Source: Cupriavidus sp. P-10
GTDB lineage: Bacteria; Pseudomonadota; Gammaproteobacteria; Burkholderiales; Burkholderiaceae
DNA length: 64,000 nucleotides
NCBI RefSeq assembly: GCF_003402535.2
Contig: NZ_AP025171.1
Coordinates: 496,001 to 560,000 of the forward strand
Direction: 5' to 3'
A program made the position numbers and the translations under genes. Each line of letters opens with the position of its first letter. Within the stretch, counting starts at the first letter, position 1. The notes under the pieces were generated by a model. The model was given only the letters and a program-made list of their open reading frames with translations. It searched no databases and was not told the DNA's origin. This document shows positions 51,831 through 61,352 of the stretch, in pieces.

Positions 51831-53081
51831 ATGGCGGGGGCGCAATCCCTGCCCGGCACCCGCGGCGCCCTCCAGGGCGTGCGGGTGCTCGACCTGTCGC
51901 GCATACTGGCCGGACCGTGGTGCGCGCAGAACCTGGCCGACCTGGGGGCCGAGGTCATCAAGGTGGAGCGCCCCGGCGCCGGCGACGACACCCGTTCGTG
52001 GGGGCCGCCCTGGCTGCCCGATGCCAACGGCGAGTCGTCGCGCGACGCCACCTACTTTGCCGGCGCCAACCGCGGCAAGCAGTCGGTGACGCTGGATATC
52101 GCCAGCCCGGAAGGGCAGGCGATCGTGCGCGAACTGGCGGCCAGGTCGCAGATCGTGCTGGAGAACTACAAGGTCGGCGACCTCAAGCGCTACGGGCTGG
52201 ACTATGAAAGCCTGAAGGCGGTCAACCCGGCGATCGTCTATTGCTCGATCACGGGCTACGGCCAGACCGGGCCGAGCGCGCACAAGCCCGGCTATGACTT
52301 CATCTTCCAGGGCCTTGGCGGCCTGATGAGCGTCACCGGCGAGCGCGACGACCTGCCCGGCGGCGGGCCGCAGAAGGTTGGCGTGGCGGTGGTCGACATG
52401 CTCACGGGCATGTATGCCACGGTGGCCGTGCTTGCCGCGCTGCGTCATGCCGAACGTACCGGCGAAGGCCAGCATATCGACATGGCGCTGCTCGACGCGG
52501 TGGTGGCGGTCGGTGCCACGCCGATCATCGCCCAGCGCGTGACCGGCAAGGCCATGCCGCGCTATGGCAATGCGCACGCCAACATGGTTCCCTACCATGT
52601 GTTCGCCACCGCCGACGGCTACATGATCGTGGCGGCGGGCAACGACGGGCAGTGGCAGGCCTACTGCCGTGGCATCGAACGCCCTGACCTGGCGGGGGAC
52701 GAGCGCTTTGCCACCGGCCCCGGCCGCATCGTCCACCGCGAGACGCTGGTGCCGATGCTGGAGGCGCACATGCGCACACGAGAGACGGCCCACTGGGTCC
52801 AGGCGCTGGAAGCGCAGGGCATCCCGTGCGGCCCGATCAACGACTACGGCCAGGTGCTGGAAGACCCGCAGGTGCGTTACCGCGAGCTGCAGGTCGACCT
52901 GGTGCGCGATGACGGCAGTCTCTGCCCGACGGTCAAGAGCCCGTTGCGGCTGTCGGCGACGCCGGTGCAGTACGATGCGCCGCCACCGCGACTCGGGCAG
53001 CATACCGAGCGTGTGCTGGAAGACGTGCTGGGTTTGTCTGCCGCACGCATTGCCGCGCTGCGGGAGCAGGGCGTCATCTGA
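51831..53081 (+). CDS. CaiB/BaiF family III CoA-transferase
   Basis: A 416-aa class III CoA-transferase: VLDLSRILAGPWCAQNLADL, VKVERPGAGDDTRSWGPPW, and catalytic Asp in VAVVDMLTGMYATVA. It transfers CoA to a carboxylate, here coupled to an SDR of hydroxyacyl-CoA type, suggesting activation then oxidation of a hydroxy acid. Its start lies right after the SDR stop (TGAGATG), consistent with translational coupling. Confidence 0.9.
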   Translation: MAGAQSLPGTRGALQGVRVLDLSRILAGPWCAQNLADLGAEVIKVERPGAGDDTRSWGPPWLPDANGESSRDATYFAGANRGKQSVTLDIASPEGQAIVRELAARSQIVLENYKVGDLKRYGLDYESLKAVNPAIVYCSITGYGQTGPSAHKPGYDFIFQGLGGLMSVTGERDDLPGGGPQKVGVAVVDMLTGMYATVAVLAALRHAERTGEGQHIDMALLDAVVAVGATPIIAQRVTGKAMPRYGNAHANMVPYHVFATADGYMIVAAGNDGQWQAYCRGIERPDLAGDERFATGPGRIVHRETLVPMLEAHMRTRETAHWVQALEAQGIPCGPINDYGQVLEDPQVRYRELQVDLVRDDGSLCPTVKSPLRLSATPVQYDAPPPRLGQHTERVLEDVLGLSAARIAALREQGVI

Positions 53082-53181
53082 AGCACAGGTCCCGGGGGCG
53101 CCTGCACAAAGCCCCCGCATCGCCTAGGCTGTTTCCAGGCGCACCGCGCGCCTTACTCCACCTTAGTCCCGGAGACAGCAC

Positions 53182-53388
53182 ATGGATGAGGAAACCTTCA
53201 ACCTCAGCATCCGCAAGTTCCTCAAGGTCGTCGGCGTCAGCTCGCAGCGCGAAATCGAGCAGGCGATCGCCCAGGCCATTGCCGACGGCACCATCGCCGG
53301 CACCGGGCGCTTTCCGGTGACGATGACGCTGGAATTGCCGGCGGCAAACCTCAAGTCGAAATTCGACGGCGAAATCCAGCTTGAATAG
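53182..53388 (+). CDS. DUF6494 small protein
   Basis: A 68-aa protein, MDEETFNLSIRKFLKVVGVS, with GRFPVTMTLEL near the C-terminus. It matches a small conserved family named DUF6494 that I recall in Burkholderiales; its role is unknown. A GGAGACAGCAC site precedes the ATG. It lies 100 bases after the CaiB gene and may be an independent unit. Confidence 0.75.
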   Translation: MDEETFNLSIRKFLKVVGVSSQREIEQAIAQAIADGTIAGTGRFPVTMTLELPAANLKSKFDGEIQLE

Positions 53389-53430
53389 CAGCTTGAATAG
53401 CAACTTGTTTGGCAGCTTGAATGGCGCGGG

Positions 53431-54618
53431 TCAGCCCGGCTCGCGCTCGCCGCGCATCCCCCGCAACCGGTACTCGCCGGGCGCCACGCCGGTCCATTTC
53501 TTGAACGCGCGGTGGAAGGTGCTCGGCTCCGAGAAGCCGAGCCGCAGCGCCACCTCCTGCAGCGTCATGCCGGGGTGCTCCAGCATGCCGATGGCGACAT
53601 CGCGGCGCAGGCTGTCCTTGATGCTCTGGTAGCCCCGGCCCTCGTCGCGCAGCCGGCGGCGCAGCGTCTGCGGCGTCAGGCGCAGCATCTGCGCCATCTG
53701 CTCGAGCGACGGCAGCTCGTCGTTCAGGTGCGAGCGCAGGTGCTGCCGGATGCGTTCGGCCAGGCAGCAGCTGTCGCGGTAGCGGATCAGCAGGTTGCGC
53801 GGCGCCTCCTGCAGGAAGGCGCGCAGGCTGGCGCTGTCCTGCATCACCGGCAGGCGCAGGCAGGCGGCGTCGAAATGCAGCGCGGTAATCGGCTGTCCGT
53901 AGTGCACCGCGGTCTTGAACACGCGTTCGGTGTCGCTGCCGCCCTGCGGGCGTTCGTTGGCCAGGTCGACGCGCAGCAGCGGAATATGCTGCGCCACCAG
54001 CCAGCTCACCAGCGCATAGCCCTGGAACACAAAGGTCGATTCCGCGAAGCTGCGGCATGCGGAGGTGGGCGCGCGCCGGTGCAGCCTTATCGACGCGATC
54101 CGGCCGTCGGCGCTGACATGCAGGCGCGGCGTAAAGGCATCGACATGCAGCCGGTACAGGCGCATTGCGGCGTGGATGGCGTCTTCCAGCGTGGCGCAAT
54201 GGATCATGGCCCGCGCCGTCTGGGCAAACGTGCCGGGCGGGACCGGCCGGTCCAGCAGCCCCCAGAGCTCATCGCGCATGACGCGGCGCAGCGTGCGGAT
54301 CAGCGCCGCGTACTGCCCCTGTGTCACGCGCGCACTCGGCGAGGCCAGCAGCGCCGGCGAAACACCCGCGCGGCGCAGCAGCGCGTCGACGTCGTGGCCG
54401 AGGCGGTGCGCACCCTGCAGGATGCGGTGCACGTGCTGGATCGCGACCGTGTGGCGAGCCGGGGCCTGGCCAGACGTGGCAGCCATGGCGGCCTTGCCTT
54501 GTGCCGCGCCGGGCAGGCGCGCGGCGCCGCCGGGCACCGGACCCTGCGCCAGTGCGCCGGCAATGTGGAGCTTGCCCGGCACTGGCGGGCGCAGCGATGG
54601 CAGGACAGCGGTGTGCAT
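53431..54618 (-). CDS. AraC-family transcriptional regulator
   Basis: A 395-aa regulator with an N-terminal arabinose-binding-like (PF12625 type) domain and a C-terminal AraC double HTH: SLEQMAQMLRLTPQTLRRRL and MTLQEVALRLGFSEPSTFHRAF. The start at 54618 is supported by GAGGAG just upstream; the frame stays open further upstream without similarity. It is divergent from the Bug-ligase-Bug-crotonase-dehydrogenase operon, which it probably controls. Confidence 0.88.
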   Translation of the reverse strand: MHTAVLPSLRPPVPGKLHIAGALAQGPVPGGAARLPGAAQGKAAMAATSGQAPARHTVAIQHVHRILQGAHRLGHDVDALLRRAGVSPALLASPSARVTQGQYAALIRTLRRVMRDELWGLLDRPVPPGTFAQTARAMIHCATLEDAIHAAMRLYRLHVDAFTPRLHVSADGRIASIRLHRRAPTSACRSFAESTFVFQGYALVSWLVAQHIPLLRVDLANERPQGGSDTERVFKTAVHYGQPITALHFDAACLRLPVMQDSASLRAFLQEAPRNLLIRYRDSCCLAERIRQHLRSHLNDELPSLEQMAQMLRLTPQTLRRRLRDEGRGYQSIKDSLRRDVAIGMLEHPGMTLQEVALRLGFSEPSTFHRAFKKWTGVAPGEYRLRGMRGEREPG

Positions 54619-54898
54619 GGGTCTCCTCGTCAGGTTGACGCGCCGGCACGGACATTCCCGGTCTTTGCGCCACCTTATCAAGCGCCGGCTGCACCGCACA
54701 ATCGGGATTTGCCAAAGCCTGCCTTTTGCCTGAGCGATTCGGCCAATCATTTTGGCCCGTCTGGTCATTGTCCACGCACCGCAGCATCGCGCACTCTCCG
54801 GCTAATACAAGAAACGGGCCCCGCAAGGCGGCCAGTACCGGTTGAGCCGGGGCCACGCGCCCGGTTCGCTCGGATAAGAAGCCAAAGGAGACGACAAC

Positions 54899-55948
54899 AT
54901 GCAGGCAGTGCGGCGTAGTGAGGAACGTGGTGCGGGGCGTGGTGCGGTGTGTGGTGCAGACCGTCGTAGCGCATTCAGGCGCTTCGGAGCCGCCTTGCTG
55001 GCGGCGGCCGGCGTGGGGCTGCTGACCTCGGGCACGGCCTGGGCCGAGTCAGCCTTCCCGAACAAGACCGTGCGGCTGGTGGTGCCATATCCGGCCGGCG
55101 GCGCCACCGACGTGCTGGGGCGCGCGGTGGCGGATGGCCTGGGCAAGGCCTGGAAACGCCCGGTGGTGGTGGAGAACCGCCCCGGCGCCAGCAGCATGAT
55201 CGGCTCCGAAGCCGTGGCCCGCGCCGAGGCGGACGGCCATACCGCGCTGCTGACGATTACCACGCTGGTGCAGGCGCCCAGCCTCTACGCCAAGCCTCCG
55301 TTCGACCCGGTCAAGGATTTCGTGCCGGTGTCGGAGCTTGGCACGACCAACCTGGTCTTTGCCGTGCACAGCGCCGTGCCCGCCAGCAACATCAAGGAAT
55401 TCATCGAACTGGTCCGCGCCAAGCCGAAGCAGTTCTCCTATGGCTCCTATGGCACCGGCTCGAGCGGCCACCTGTACGGCGAGATCTTCAAGGAGTCGGC
55501 CAAGCTCGACATGGTGCACGTCTCGTACAAGGGCGAGGCGCCGGAGCTGAACGACCTGCTCGGCGGCCAGGTGCCGGCCGCCATCATCTCCGTGATGGGC
55601 GCCAAGCCGCACAACGCCTCGGGCCGCCTGCGCGCGCTTGCCGTCACTGGCCCGGCGCGCTCGCCGCAGCTGCCGGACGTGCCGACCTTCCGCGAAGCCG
55701 GCGTGGCCGGCATGGACGGCCAGGGCTGGTTCGGCCTGTTCCTGCCGGCGGCGACGCCGCGCGCCGTGGTGGACAAGTACGCCGCCGAGGTCAACCGCAT
55801 CCTGGCCCAGCCCGAGCTGCGCAAGCGCATGGGCGAAATGGGGATCGTGCTGACCGGCAGCACGCCCGACGCCTTTGCGCAGACGGTGCAGACCGACTAC
55901 GCCCGCTGGGGCAAGGTGATCCGCGTCAACAACATCCGGCTGGACTGA
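54899..55948 (+). CDS. Bug-family periplasmic receptor
   Basis: A 349-aa Bug protein: an unusually long N-terminal leader with RRSAFRRFGAALLAAAG before the cleavage region GTAWA, then FPNKTVRLVVPYPAGGATDV, RPVVVENRPGASS and HVSYKGEAPELNDLLGGQV. AAAGGAGACGACAAC precedes the ATG. It binds a carboxylic acid in the periplasm. It lacks transporter partners and heads an operon that also contains a second Bug protein and a CoA ligase. Confidence 0.88.
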   Translation: MQAVRRSEERGAGRGAVCGADRRSAFRRFGAALLAAAGVGLLTSGTAWAESAFPNKTVRLVVPYPAGGATDVLGRAVADGLGKAWKRPVVVENRPGASSMIGSEAVARAEADGHTALLTITTLVQAPSLYAKPPFDPVKDFVPVSELGTTNLVFAVHSAVPASNIKEFIELVRAKPKQFSYGSYGTGSSGHLYGEIFKESAKLDMVHVSYKGEAPELNDLLGGQVPAAIISVMGAKPHNASGRLRALAVTGPARSPQLPDVPTFREAGVAGMDGQGWFGLFLPAATPRAVVDKYAAEVNRILAQPELRKRMGEMGIVLTGSTPDAFAQTVQTDYARWGKVIRVNNIRLD

Positions 55949-55996
55949 TTTCCCATTTCTTGATCTGAACCGCTTGAACCGCTACCCCTGCTGCAA

Positions 55997-57709
55997 ATGA
56001 AGCCTGCTACAAGTACCAACCTGCCGTTCCGTTCCCCGGCCTGGCCGCCGGGCTTGCCCGCCACGCTGCACACGCCGCGCACCAGCCTGTTCTACAACGT
56101 CGAGGCCGCCGCGCGCCGCTATCCGGACAAGACCGCGATCCAGTACTTCGGCACCGCGATCTCGTATGCGCAGTTGCAGGACGAGATCGAGCGCATGGCT
56201 GGCTACCTGCAGCAGGCCTGCGGCATCCAGCCTGGCGACCGCGTGCTGCTGTTCAGCCAGAACTGCCCGCAGTTCATCATTGCCTACTACGCGATCCTGC
56301 GTGCCGAAGGCGTGGTGGTGCCGGCCAACCCGATGTGGCTGGAGGCCGAGCTGGCGCACGTGGTGTCCGACAGCGGCGCCGTCGCCGCCTTCGCCGGCAG
56401 CGAGCTGTATCAGTGTCTGTCGCCGCTGCATGGCCCGGCGCTGCGCCACGTGATCGTGCACGACTACGCCGGCATGCTGCGCGACGACGGTGGCCTGCCG
56501 GTGCCGGCATGGCTGCGCGAGCCAGCGCCGGCGCTGCAGCCGGCACCTTCCGGCGCCATGCCGGTGGCATGGGATGCCGCCAGCGCGGCCGGGCACCGGC
56601 CGCTGCCGCACCGGGCCGGCTTCGACACGCTGTGCATGCTCGCCTACACCTCGGGCACCACCGGCAATCCCAAGGGCTGCATGCATACGCACGGCACCAT
56701 GATGACCGCGGCGGTCGGCTCGCAGATCTGGCGCAGCAGCACGCCCGAGTCGGTGGTGCTGGCGGTGGCGCCGATGTTCCACCTGCTGGGCATGCAGAAC
56801 TGCATGAATTCGCCGATCTACCTCGGCGCCACCGTGGTGCTGATGCCGCGCTGGGACCGCGCCCTTGCCGCCGACCTGATCGAGCGCTATCGCGCCTCGG
56901 TGTGGGGCGCGCCGCCGGCGATGATGGTGGACTTCTTCTCGCAGCCCGGCATCGGGCAGCGCGACCTGTCGAGCCTGGCCTTCCTCGGCGGCGGCGGCGC
57001 GGCGATGCCCGACGCCGTGGCCAACATGCTGCAGGAGCGCTTCGGCCTGCCCTATGTGGAAGCCTACGGCATGACCGAGACCGCCTCGTTCCTGTTGTCC
57101 AACCCGCGCAACAAGCCCAAGCGCGAATGCCTGGGCATTGCCACCTTCGGCGTGGATGCGCGCGTGATCGACCCGCAGACGCTGGCAGAGCTGCCGCAAG
57201 GCCAGACCGGCGAGATCGTCGCCCACGGCGGCCAGGTGATGCAGGGCTACTGGCGCAACCCCGAGGCCAACGAGGTCTCGTTCGTCGAGCTCGACGGCAA
57301 GCGCTTCCTGCGCACCGGCGACCTGGGCTTCATGGACGAAGAGGGCTACTTCTTCATGCGCGACCGCCTCAAGCGCATGATCAATGCCTCCGGCTTCAAG
57401 GTGTGGCCGGCCGAGGTGGAGAACCTGCTGTATGGCCACCCCGCCATCCATGAGGCCTGCGTGATCGCCGCGCGCGACGAGCGCCGCGGCGAGACCGTCA
57501 AGGCGGTGATCGCGCTGCGCCCCGAGGCGCGCGGCACCGCCGAGGCCGATCCCGAACGCATCATGGCCTGGTGCCGTGAGCGGCTGGCCGCCTACAAGGT
57601 GCCGCGTATCGTCGAGTTCGTCGAGGCGCTGCCCAAGTCGGGCACCGGCAAGATCCAGTGGCGCGCCCTGCAGGAACGCGAGATGCAGGCCGAAGCCCCG
57701 CGCGCCTGA
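55997..57709 (+). CDS. AMP-binding acyl-CoA ligase
   Basis: A 570-aa adenylate-forming enzyme: MLAYTSGTTGNPKGCMHTH, VEAYGMTETASFL, RTGDLGFMDEEGYFFMRDR, RMINASGFKVWPAEVE and a C-terminal Lys in SGTGKIQWRAL. It resembles long-chain or branched fatty acyl-CoA synthetases. It lies between two Bug receptor genes (gaps 48 and 36 bases), so it should activate the acid they bind. Substrate not determinable. Confidence 0.88.
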   Translation: MKPATSTNLPFRSPAWPPGLPATLHTPRTSLFYNVEAAARRYPDKTAIQYFGTAISYAQLQDEIERMAGYLQQACGIQPGDRVLLFSQNCPQFIIAYYAILRAEGVVVPANPMWLEAELAHVVSDSGAVAAFAGSELYQCLSPLHGPALRHVIVHDYAGMLRDDGGLPVPAWLREPAPALQPAPSGAMPVAWDAASAAGHRPLPHRAGFDTLCMLAYTSGTTGNPKGCMHTHGTMMTAAVGSQIWRSSTPESVVLAVAPMFHLLGMQNCMNSPIYLGATVVLMPRWDRALAADLIERYRASVWGAPPAMMVDFFSQPGIGQRDLSSLAFLGGGGAAMPDAVANMLQERFGLPYVEAYGMTETASFLLSNPRNKPKRECLGIATFGVDARVIDPQTLAELPQGQTGEIVAHGGQVMQGYWRNPEANEVSFVELDGKRFLRTGDLGFMDEEGYFFMRDRLKRMINASGFKVWPAEVENLLYGHPAIHEACVIAARDERRGETVKAVIALRPEARGTAEADPERIMAWCRERLAAYKVPRIVEFVEALPKSGTGKIQWRALQEREMQAEAPRA

Positions 57710-57745
57710 GCGCGCGGCGAAACACAGAAGAAAGCGAGACACAGC

Positions 57746-58729
57746 ATGCAGCAAAGCAGACGCAACTGGCTGGCGCAGGCCGGCACCCTGGCCGGCGCGG
57801 CCATCCTCGGCACCACGGGCCAGGTCTTCGCCCAGCAGCCGTATCCGAGCAAGCCGATCCGCCTGATCGTGCCGTACCCCGCCGGCGGCGGCACCGATAC
57901 CGTCGGCCGCCTGGTCGGCCAGCGCCTGGCCGAGATCCTGGGCCAGCCGGTGGTGGTGGAGAACAAGCCCGGTGCCAGCGGCATGCTGGGCAACGACACC
58001 GTCGCCAAGGCGCCGGCCGACGGCTACACGCTGCTGCTGGCGATCACCGCGATGATCCAGTCGCCGAGCCTGTACAAGCGCATGCCGTACGACGTGGCCA
58101 GGGACTTCACGCCGGTGTCGCTGATCGCCAAGTCCTCGGACCTGTTCGTCGTGCCCAACCGGGTGCCGGCCAACAACATGCGCGAGTTCCTGGCGCTGGC
58201 CAAGTCGGGCAAGCTCAGCTACGGCTCCTACGGCAACGGCACCTCGTCGCACCTGCATGGCGAGCTGCTGCGCCAGCAGGCCGGCATCGACATGGCCCAT
58301 ATCCCGTACAAGGGCGCCGCGCCGCTGATGAGCGACGTGCTCGGCGGGCAGGTGGACTCGGCCTTCGTCGACGTGACCTCGGCCAATGCCTACCTGGGCA
58401 GCAACAAGTTCAAGATCCTCGGCATCACCGGCAGCCAGCGCTACAAGGCACTGCCCAATGTGCCGACCTTTGCCGAGCTGGGCCTGAAAGGGTTTGAGCC
58501 CAATGGCTGGTTCGGGCTGTTCCTGCCCGGCGGCGCGCCCAGGGACGTGACCGCCAGGCTGGCCGCCGAGACCGCGCGCATCGTGAAACTGCCCGAGGTC
58601 TCGCAGAAGCTGGCCGGCATGGGCCTGCAGCCGGTTGGCTCGACTCCGCAGGAGCTGGCCGAGGTGGTCAGCGGCGACATGCCCAAGTGGGCCAAGATCG
58701 TGCGCGACGCCAACATCCAGCTCGACTGA
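57746..58729 (+). CDS. Bug-family periplasmic receptor with Tat-like signal
   Basis: A 327-aa Bug protein whose leader MQQSRRNWLAQAGTLAGAA carries a twin-arginine-like RRNWL motif, ending near GQVFA. Then YPSKPIRLIVPYPAGGGTDT, QPVVVENKPGASG and HIPYKGAAPLMSDVLGGQV. It follows the ligase directly. Two Bug proteins with one ligase suggests a choice of related substrates or different export routes. Confidence 0.9.
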   Translation: MQQSRRNWLAQAGTLAGAAILGTTGQVFAQQPYPSKPIRLIVPYPAGGGTDTVGRLVGQRLAEILGQPVVVENKPGASGMLGNDTVAKAPADGYTLLLAITAMIQSPSLYKRMPYDVARDFTPVSLIAKSSDLFVVPNRVPANNMREFLALAKSGKLSYGSYGNGTSSHLHGELLRQQAGIDMAHIPYKGAAPLMSDVLGGQVDSAFVDVTSANAYLGSNKFKILGITGSQRYKALPNVPTFAELGLKGFEPNGWFGLFLPGGAPRDVTARLAAETARIVKLPEVSQKLAGMGLQPVGSTPQELAEVVSGDMPKWAKIVRDANIQLD

Positions 58730-58780
58730 TCGGCATTGACCGTCGCTGACCGCCACGGCACCGCATACCGGAGTCTATCC

Positions 58781-59560
58781 ATGGAAACCATCCGCTTTGC
58801 CATCGAAGACGGCATCGCCACCCTGACCCTGAATTACCCCGAGCGCAAGAACGCGCTGTCGATCCCGATGCGCGGCGAAATCGGCGAAGCCGTCCGCCAG
58901 GTGCGTGCCGACGAGAGCGTGCGCGCGTTGATCCTGACCGGCGCCGGCACCGATTTCTGCTCGGGCGGCGACATCAGCTCGATGCAAATCGAGATCGACG
59001 CGCCGCAGGGACGCCGCCGGCTGCAGCAGGCGCACGGCTGGCTGGAAGACCTGATCCAGCTCGACGTGCCGGTCATCGCCGCGGTCAACGGCGCGGCCTA
59101 CGGTGCCGGCTTCAGCCTGGCGCTGACCGCCGACATCATCCTGGCCACGCCGCGCGCGCGCTTCGGGCTGCCATTCCTGCGCATGGGCCTGATCCCCGAC
59201 TGTGGCGTTTTCTACACGTTGCCGCGGATGATCGGCCTGCAACGCGCCAAGGCGCTGATGTTCTCGATGCGCGAACTCAATGCCGCGGCCGCGCAAGACC
59301 TTGGCATCGTCATGGAAATCGTGCCGGAGGAAAGCCTGGCCGAGCGCGCGCAGGCGCTGGCGCGCGCCTTCACCGAGGCTTCGCCGGTCGCGGTCGGGCT
59401 GACCAAGCAGGCGCTGAACGCGTCGCTCAACCAGGACCTGCACACCATGCTGGCGATGGAAGCGGATGGCCAGGGCATTGCCTTTTCCACCGGCTACCGC
59501 CGCGAGGCTGCCGACCGCTTCATGGCCAAGCAGCCGCTGCGCTACCGCTGGCCCGACTGA
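58781..59560 (+). CDS. Enoyl-CoA hydratase/isomerase
   Basis: A 259-aa crotonase: LTLNYPERKNALS, the first oxyanion segment TDFCSGGDISSM and the second AAVNGAAYGAGFSLALTAD. ATG at 58781 is chosen with CCGGAG upstream; a longer frame overlaps the Bug stop region. It is the fourth gene of the operon and, with the dehydrogenase that follows, gives a partial beta-oxidation set for the ligase product. Confidence 0.87.
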   Translation: METIRFAIEDGIATLTLNYPERKNALSIPMRGEIGEAVRQVRADESVRALILTGAGTDFCSGGDISSMQIEIDAPQGRRRLQQAHGWLEDLIQLDVPVIAAVNGAAYGAGFSLALTADIILATPRARFGLPFLRMGLIPDCGVFYTLPRMIGLQRAKALMFSMRELNAAAAQDLGIVMEIVPEESLAERAQALARAFTEASPVAVGLTKQALNASLNQDLHTMLAMEADGQGIAFSTGYRREAADRFMAKQPLRYRWPD

Positions 59561-59703
59561 AAACCCGGGACCGCCATGCTGTGTCGCAGCACGGCGGCAA
59601 CGTTCGCGCTAAACCGCACACACCGTTTACGTATACAGGCGCGGCTGCCCGACAGCGCCGCCGCCTGTGCCGATTACTCGTTTACCCTCGTATCCGCACA
59701 CCT

Positions 59704-60891
59704 ATGGCATCCCAACACCAACATGCGGCGCCCGCCGCACGCCAGACTCCCTGGATGACCGAAGACCTGGAGATGTTCCAGGACACCGTACGCCGCTTTA
59801 TCGAGCGTGAACTGGCGCCGAACGAAGCGCGCTGGGCCGCGCAGGGCTACATCGACCGCGACGTATGGCGCCGCGCCGGCCAGGCCGGCCTGCTGTGCGC
59901 CAGCATCCCGGAAGAGTACGGCGGCGGCGGCGGCAACTTTGCGCATGAAGCGGTGATCACGCGCGAGATGGCGCGCGCCATCTTCACCAGCCTGGGCAAC
60001 AACGTGCACAGCGGCATCGTGGCACATTACCTGCTTAATTACGGCACCGAAGCGCAGAAGAAAAAATGGCTGCCGCAGATGGCCAGCGGCGAGATGGTCG
60101 CGGCCATCGCCATGTCGGAACCCGGCGCGGGCTCGGACCTCAAATCGGTACGCACCCGCGCGGTGCGCGAAAAGACCGCCAACGGAGACTGCTATCGCAT
60201 AAACGGTGCAAAGACATTTATTACGAACGGTTACCACGCCGACCTGGTGTGCCTGGTCGCCAAGACCGATCCGGAAGCCGGCTCGCGCGGCGTCTCGCTG
60301 ATCATGGTCGAGACGCGCGAGCTCGAAGACTTCCGGCGCGGCCGCATCCTGGAGAAGATCGGGCAGAAGGGCCAGGACACCGCCGAACTCTTCTTCGACG
60401 ACGTGCTGGTGCCGTGCGACAACCTGCTCGGCGAGCAGGAAGGGCAGGGCTTTTACCAGTTGATGCAGCAGCTGCCGCAGGAGCGGATGATCATCGCCCT
60501 GGGCGCGACCGCATCGATGCATCGCGCGATCGAGCTCACCACCGAATACGTGCGCGAGCGCAAGGTCTTCGGGCAGGCGCTGGCCGACCTGCAGAACACC
60601 CGCTTCCGCCTGGCCGAGTGCAAGACCGAGGCGACCATCGCCGCCACCTTCGTCGACGACTGCATGATGCGCCTGATGGCGGGTACGCTGGATGCCGCGA
60701 CCGCGGCGATGGCCAAGTGGTGGTGCACGCAAAAGAACTGCGAGATCATCGACGAGTGCCTGCAGTTCCACGGCGGCTACGGCTACATGCTGGAATACCC
60801 GATCGCGCGCATGTACGCCAACGCACGCGTCGGCAAGATCTACGGCGGCTCCAACGAGATCATGAAAGAGCTGGTGGCGCGCACGCTCTGA
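59704..60891 (+). CDS. Acyl-CoA dehydrogenase (long-chain/isovaleryl type)
   Basis: A 395-aa acyl-CoA dehydrogenase: MSEPGAGSDLKSVRT, INGAKTFITNGYHADLVCLV and LQFHGGYGYMLEYPIARMY. YGG (380-382) replaces the usual YEG; Glu260 in PQERMIIALGA is the helix-G base, as in LCAD and IVD. ATG at 59704 is used; ATG at 59755 is an alternative, and an in-frame GTG at 59581 would add a non-homologous leader. Last gene of the operon, followed by a strong terminator. Confidence 0.87.
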   Translation: MASQHQHAAPAARQTPWMTEDLEMFQDTVRRFIERELAPNEARWAAQGYIDRDVWRRAGQAGLLCASIPEEYGGGGGNFAHEAVITREMARAIFTSLGNNVHSGIVAHYLLNYGTEAQKKKWLPQMASGEMVAAIAMSEPGAGSDLKSVRTRAVREKTANGDCYRINGAKTFITNGYHADLVCLVAKTDPEAGSRGVSLIMVETRELEDFRRGRILEKIGQKGQDTAELFFDDVLVPCDNLLGEQEGQGFYQLMQQLPQERMIIALGATASMHRAIELTTEYVRERKVFGQALADLQNTRFRLAECKTEATIAATFVDDCMMRLMAGTLDAATAAMAKWWCTQKNCEIIDECLQFHGGYGYMLEYPIARMYANARVGKIYGGSNEIMKELVARTL

Positions 60892-60972
60892 TGGCCGCGC
60901 GCGGGCAGCGCTGACTGCTATCAGCACTCAGCCTATGCTGATGCGCGCATGAGCTATTTCTGAAACCAACAT

Positions 60973-60998
60973 AAAAGCCGGCAACTGTGCCGGCTTTT
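60973..60998 (+). terminator. Rho-independent terminator
   Basis: AAAAGCCGGC (60973-60982) and GCCGGCTTTT (60989-60998) form a 10-bp stem with loop AACTGT; the T-run within the 3' arm is typical. It lies 80 bases after the dehydrogenase stop and ends the AraC-linked operon. Confidence 0.85.
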
Positions 60999-61352
60999 GT
61001 GTTTCCGGTTACAAAACCGGCTGTGCAGGGACCTGCGGAAAGGTGTAAGGTTTGTCACAAGCATGGTCAATGGCCCGTCGCGCGCGGGGTGCGGCACCGA
61101 GATGAAATATCAGCCAAAAGCTGACAGCGCCACCAGCCGAATCAGGCGATAAACGCAGCGTGGAAACAAGCGTTGCGTCGATGCAAGATTCGTCAACTCG
61201 GACTCCACCATCGCCGTTATTTGACTATGATGAAGTAAAGTCTTCGCAACATTCACCGGTCGTCAAGCCGGGGTGGCGAACCACGGAACTTGCGAAGTCT
61301 TGAAGGGTAGAACTACCTTCGCCTCGGATGTGAACTCTGACGGGAGTGAGGT
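60999..61352. other. prkA upstream region
   Basis: About 350 bases between the terminator and the prkA start without a recognisable gene. The last part (CTGACGGGAGTGAGGT) gives the prkA ribosome site. No promoter boxes could be assigned with confidence. Confidence 0.5.

Noticed and set aside
55982..58756. A 924-codon antisense open frame
   Set aside because: It lies opposite three genes with clear motifs and is made of His/Arg/Gly/Ala-rich shadow sequence typical of GC-rich DNA.
61161..61176. Sigma-54-like sequence TGGAAACAAGCGTTGC before prkA
   Set aside because: The GG-to-GC spacing is 11 rather than the required 10 bases, so it is not a valid -24/-12 promoter.
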